Shown here one piece after another: positions 61,077 through 64,000 of a stretch of 64,000 bases of DNA. This DNA comes from Nonomuraea solani (GTDB lineage: Bacteria; Actinomycetota; Actinomycetes; Streptosporangiales; Streptosporangiaceae): contig NZ_FNVT01000004.1 in assembly GCF_900108335.1 (NCBI RefSeq), positions 248,001 through 312,000 on the forward strand, written 5' to 3'. The translations under genes and the position numbers were made by a program. The notes under the pieces were generated by a model, which worked only from the letters and a program-made list of their open reading frames with translations, made no database searches and was not told where the DNA came from. Position 1 is the first letter of the stretch. Each line of letters starts with the position of its first letter.

Positions 61077-61111
61077 TTGACGGCCCTTTTCCGGCGGTGT
61101 TCTCTGAACGC

Positions 61112-61492
61112 GTGGCCGATCGCGAAGACGCCGCACCCCGAGGCGCCGCCGGCCGGAGCCTGCGGTGGCTCCCGCGCGTCATCCTCCCCCCTGTCGCCGT
61201 GCTGATCACGATCGGGATGTACGACAGGCGGGGCGTCGTCATGGCCATCGTCGCCGCGATCACGTACGGAACCCTCGCCGCCCTGAGCTGGCTACCGGCA
61301 GAACGGCTGACGCGCTGGTCGCGGGAGCACCCCATGATCGACGGGCTCTTCTTCGCGCCATTGCTCTTCGCCGGCCTGGCCTACCTCACGTCGCTCTCGC
61401 TGCTGATCTGCCTGGTGATCGCCGCGATCGGCACCGTGCTCCTGCTGGGCGTCATCTGGTGGCGGCGGAGACCCGTCACGCGTTCGGAGTGA
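61112..61492 (+). CDS. Small membrane protein
   Basis: A 126-residue protein with three or four hydrophobic segments (RVILPPVAVLITIGMY; VMAIVAAITYGTLAALSWL; GLFFAPLLFAGLAYLTS; LLICLVIAAIGTVLLLGVIWW) and an Arg-rich end. GTG at 61112 or 61097 is the likely start. It is the last gene on this strand before the minus-strand DUF4352 gene. Third of three unassigned genes behind the Cys-rich peptide. Confidence 0.55.
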   Translation: MADREDAAPRGAAGRSLRWLPRVILPPVAVLITIGMYDRRGVVMAIVAAITYGTLAALSWLPAERLTRWSREHPMIDGLFFAPLLFAGLAYLTSLSLLICLVIAAIGTVLLLGVIWWRRRPVTRSE

Positions 61493-61496
61493 CGGC

Positions 61497-61681
61497 TTGA
61501 ACAGCGCCAGCGCCGCGGGCAGCCCGATCGCGCCCGTTCTCGGCCACAGGCCCTGGATGCCCGCCGCGGCGGCCACGGCCGCGGCCACCATGCCGAGCAG
61601 TTCGATCAACAGGACGTCGTACGGGTGGGTGGTGCCCGTCACGGTATGACGGCAGGAGAGGGGACGGACACCGAGTGTCAC
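61497..61681 (-). pseudogene. Possible N-terminal fragment of a membrane protein
   Basis: The minus strand reads YDVLLIELLGMVAAAVAAAA then IQGLWPRTGAIGLPAALALFK, a protein-like hydrophobic start, and then turns into low-complexity sequence that is simply the antisense of the small membrane gene. I read this as the surviving N-terminus of a truncated gene at the right boundary of the cluster. Weak evidence. Confidence 0.3.
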
Positions 61682-61693
61682 TAAGGGAAATCC

Positions 61694-62245
61694 CTAGCGG
61701 AGGGCCACCCTGACGCCGGTCGAGTCCGGGTCGGTGTGCAGTTCGATGGTGTCGGGCGTCACGTTCCGCGCCAGGTCGAAGGGCACCATCACGACGAGGC
61801 TGTCGCCGGGGTCGATCACCTTCTCGTTGGAGTCGTACAGCAACGCCGCCGCCTTGGCCGCCACCGGATACTCGCGGCCGCCCGCGAACAACTTCTGGGC
61901 CGAGGCGCGATACGTCTCCGGCTCCTCCCCCGTGTTCAGCACCATCACGTGCACGAGGAGGAACCGCCCCTCCGCGACGGCGACGCCCTGCTTGGTGTTG
62001 CCCGCCTGCCGGCTCCACTGGAGTTTCACCACGGAGAACTGCAGCCCGCCGTCCTCCGACGCGATGCCGATGCCCACCTCCCTGGGAGCCGCCTGCGGGG
62101 CCGCACCGCCCCACGGGTACAGCAGGGCCGCGGCGGCGATGAGCATGGCGCCGGCCACGACGGTGGAAACAAGAATGATCGTCTTTTTTCGACCGCTGGA
62201 CGCGACCGGTAAGAGCGAATTGGGCGGGGAGCCGGGGTGCGCCAT
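61694..62245 (-). CDS. DUF4352 membrane-anchored protein
   Basis: A 183-residue protein with a single N-terminal membrane anchor (IILVSTVVAGAMLIAAAALL) and an extracytoplasmic immunoglobulin-like DUF4352 domain (FLLVHVMVLNTGEEPETY; DSLVVMVPFDLARNVTPDTIEL). Family members are cell-surface or lipoproteins of unclear role. The ATG at 62245 is the first of the frame. A CCTGATATCAGG palindrome (62294-62305) lies upstream. Confidence 0.75.
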   Translation of the reverse strand: MAHPGSPPNSLLPVASSGRKKTIILVSTVVAGAMLIAAAALLYPWGGAAPQAAPREVGIGIASEDGGLQFSVVKLQWSRQAGNTKQGVAVAEGRFLLVHVMVLNTGEEPETYRASAQKLFAGGREYPVAAKAAALLYDSNEKVIDPGDSLVVMVPFDLARNVTPDTIELHTDPDSTGVRVALR

Positions 62246-62439
62246 CGGGTCTCCGATCGACGGGGGAAGACCAGAGCGTAGCCCCTGGATACGCCTGATA
62301 TCAGGGGGGTTGGCGGGATTGATGCATTCCCGCGCGATTACAAACGGTTGCCGCGCAAAACGGGGCCAAAACGAAAGATTTTTTCCGCACTTACTGGGGC
62401 GTTCATGGTCCGGTTAATGTGGAGCAGTGTGATCACGAG

Positions 62440-64000
62440 GTGCACTCTCCCCGTTCCTGGCTCGCCGTCGCGACGTTAGGCGCCCTTCTCGGCACCTTCG
62501 TCGCGGTCCCGCCAGCCGCCGCCTCTCCCGTGACCCCGGACCGCCCGCCGGTCAAGGACGTCAATCCCGTACGCCACGTCGATCCGCTGATCGGCTCGGC
62601 CAACGGGGGCAACACCTATCCGGGCGCCGTCATGCCGTTCGGAATGATCTCCTGGAGCCCGACCAACACCGCCGGCGACCAGACCAACGCCGCCGGGTCG
62701 AACGGCTACTCCTACAACACCCCGCGCGTACGCGGCTTCGCGCTGACGCACGTCAACGGCGCTGGCTGCCACCCGGGAGCGGCCGGAGACGTGCCGATCA
62801 TGCCGTTCGCCGGTGAGGTCACCTCGTCCCCGACGGCCGACACCACCGACAGGATCTACGCCGGCGACTTCACCCACGACGAGGAGAAGGCCGAGCCCGG
62901 CCGCTACACGGTCACGCTCGGCTCCGGCGTCAAGACCGACCTGGCGGTCACCACCCGCGCGGGCACGGGTGAGTTCACCTTCCCCAAGGGCTCCAAGGCC
63001 AACCTGCTGTTCCGGGTGTCCAACTCGCTCAACGGCAGCGAGGACGCCGAGATCACCATCGACCCCGCCACCCGTACCGTCACCGGATCGGTGCTGACGG
63101 GCGCGTTCTGCGGCCGCCGCGCCAACGGCGGCGTGAACAACCGCAAGACCTACTACCGCCTGCACTTCGCCGCCACGTTCGACCGCGCCTTCTCCGGCAC
63201 CGGCACGTGGGTCGATGACGAGCTGCGCCCCGGCGGCACGACGGCGCGCGGCGGCGAGGGGTACGCCACCGGCGCCGACCGCGCGGGCCGCGGCTCCGGC
63301 GGGTACGTCAGCTTCGACACCTCCGCGGACGCCGACGTGAGCATGCGGGTCGGCATCTCCTACACCAGCCTGGCGGCGGCCAAGGAGAACCTGGCCCGCG
63401 AGCTGACTCCCCGCGACACCGTCGCCTCCGTCGCGGCCAGGGCGCGCACCGCCTGGAACGACCGGCTGCGCTCGGTCGAGGTGGCCGGCGGCTCGGCCGA
63501 CCTGCTGACGACGTTCTACAGCGCGATGTACCACGCCTACCTCCAGCCCAACGTCACCAGCGACGTGGCGGGCACCTACCTCGGCAGCGACCAGAAGGTG
63601 CACCGGCTGGCGAGCGGCCAGCGGGAGCAGTACGGCAACTTCTCCGGCTGGGACCAGTACCGCGCGCACACCCAGCTCCTCGCCCTGCTGGAGCCCGAGG
63701 TCGCGGGCGACTACGCCCAGTCGCTGTACAACCTGGCCGGGCAGAACGGCGGCGTCTGGGACCGCTGGGTGCACGTCAACGGCCCCACCCACGTGATGAC
63801 CGGCGACCCGTCCGCCCCGGCCCTGGCCGGCTTCTACTCCCTCGGGGTGCGGAACTTCGACGTGCGCGGCGCGTTCGAGTCGCTGGTGAGGCAGGCCACG
63901 GTGCCGCACCCGTCGGGTCTGTCCGACAAGGGCTGCCCGGGCCAGTGCGAGGGCCAGCGCCCGAACCTGGCCGAGTACATGCGGCTCGGATACGCGCCCC
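62440..64000 (+). CDS. Secreted GH92 alpha-1,2-mannosidase (partial)
   Basis: The N-terminal 520 residues of a GH92 family glycosidase, cut by the window end. A signal peptide (WLAVATLGALLGTFVAVPPA) precedes the GH92 N-domain (VDPLIGSANGGNTYPGAVMPFG; GFALTHVNGAGC) and the start of the catalytic barrel (TTFYSAMYHAYLQPN; NFSGWDQYRAHTQLLALL). GH92 enzymes are calcium-dependent inverting mannosidases; specificity is probably alpha-1,2 but not decided here. GTG at 62440 is the best start; GTG 62419 is possible. The 194-base gap before it has no gene. Confidence 0.88.
   Translation, partial: MHSPRSWLAVATLGALLGTFVAVPPAAASPVTPDRPPVKDVNPVRHVDPLIGSANGGNTYPGAVMPFGMISWSPTNTAGDQTNAAGSNGYSYNTPRVRGFALTHVNGAGCHPGAAGDVPIMPFAGEVTSSPTADTTDRIYAGDFTHDEEKAEPGRYTVTLGSGVKTDLAVTTRAGTGEFTFPKGSKANLLFRVSNSLNGSEDAEITIDPATRTVTGSVLTGAFCGRRANGGVNNRKTYYRLHFAATFDRAFSGTGTWVDDELRPGGTTARGGEGYATGADRAGRGSGGYVSFDTSADADVSMRVGISYTSLAAAKENLARELTPRDTVASVAARARTAWNDRLRSVEVAGGSADLLTTFYSAMYHAYLQPNVTSDVAGTYLGSDQKVHRLASGQREQYGNFSGWDQYRAHTQLLALLEPEVAGDYAQSLYNLAGQNGGVWDRWVHVNGPTHVMTGDPSAPALAGFYSLGVRNFDVRGAFESLVRQATVPHPSGLSDKGCPGQCEGQRPNLAEYMRLGYAP

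Overview
The window is GC-rich DNA with frequent GTG/TTG starts, ATGA/GTGA overlapping starts and stops, and actinobacterial marker genes (whiB, SARP, crp, bagAB-type ATPases, marP). It comes from an actinomycete chromosome. A Streptosporangiaceae-like host is my inference, and the genus cannot be fixed from sequence alone.

1-23.7 kb is chromosomal core. A Tad/Flp-type pair (cpaE-like, tadA-like, minus strand) is followed by a repeat-rich spacer and a degenerate Fic-like protein. A block then runs acs - nhaA - holin-X - epoxide-hydrolase-like - DUF309 - marP - HEAT - nudix - nth - pseudokinase - crp - MBL - nudix - ridA - DUF4177 - bagA/bagB - whiB4 - class A PBP - yqeY - metallophosphoesterase - tRNA-Pro. 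Its backbone follows from memory the Mycobacterium tuberculosis Rv3667-Rv3683 order (acs, ephE, marP, nth, crp, the two Get3-like ATPases, whiB4, ponA2). Several genes here look leaderless.

23.7-26.3 kb, directly after tRNA-Pro, is a small decayed island: two unknown genes, a C-terminal remnant resembling the DUF2399/TIGR02679 (Wadjet JetD-type) family, a small secreted protein and a tandem 20-bp duplication.

26.3-42.2 kb is an accessory oxidation/efflux region. A TetR gene, a flavin reductase, an MFS exporter, a group D flavin monooxygenase and an FAD monooxygenase are tied together by five copies of an operator, CGAAAC-N6-GTTTCG (two copies have one mismatch), placed on recognisable promoters. 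Between the regulon halves lie an RND transporter-GT2/GtrA-GT39 operon and a sensor kinase. Two related two-component loci have decayed reciprocally: at 34.9-36.1 kb the kinase is intact and its regulator is a scar, while at 40.5-41.9 kb the regulator is intact and the kinase is collapsed. An IS481-type transposase remnant closes the region.

42.3-49.6 kb holds a compact NAD-dependent formate dehydrogenase operon (fdsG-fdsB-fdsA-fdsD, minus strand) and a secreted beta-helix/CBM protein. A deletion scar fusing an ABC ATPase N-terminus to a LuxR C-terminus follows.

50.0-61.5 kb is a class I lanthipeptide cluster: an ABC exporter, a 47-residue secreted peptide, two paralogous precursor peptides sharing an FDLQLR leader box, two LanC cyclases, a full-length LanB, an LLM-type flavin/F420 oxidoreductase, a SARP regulator, and a third Cys-rich peptide followed by three unassigned genes. 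The final 2.5 kb carries a DUF4352 protein and the start of a secreted GH92 alpha-mannosidase cut by the window end.
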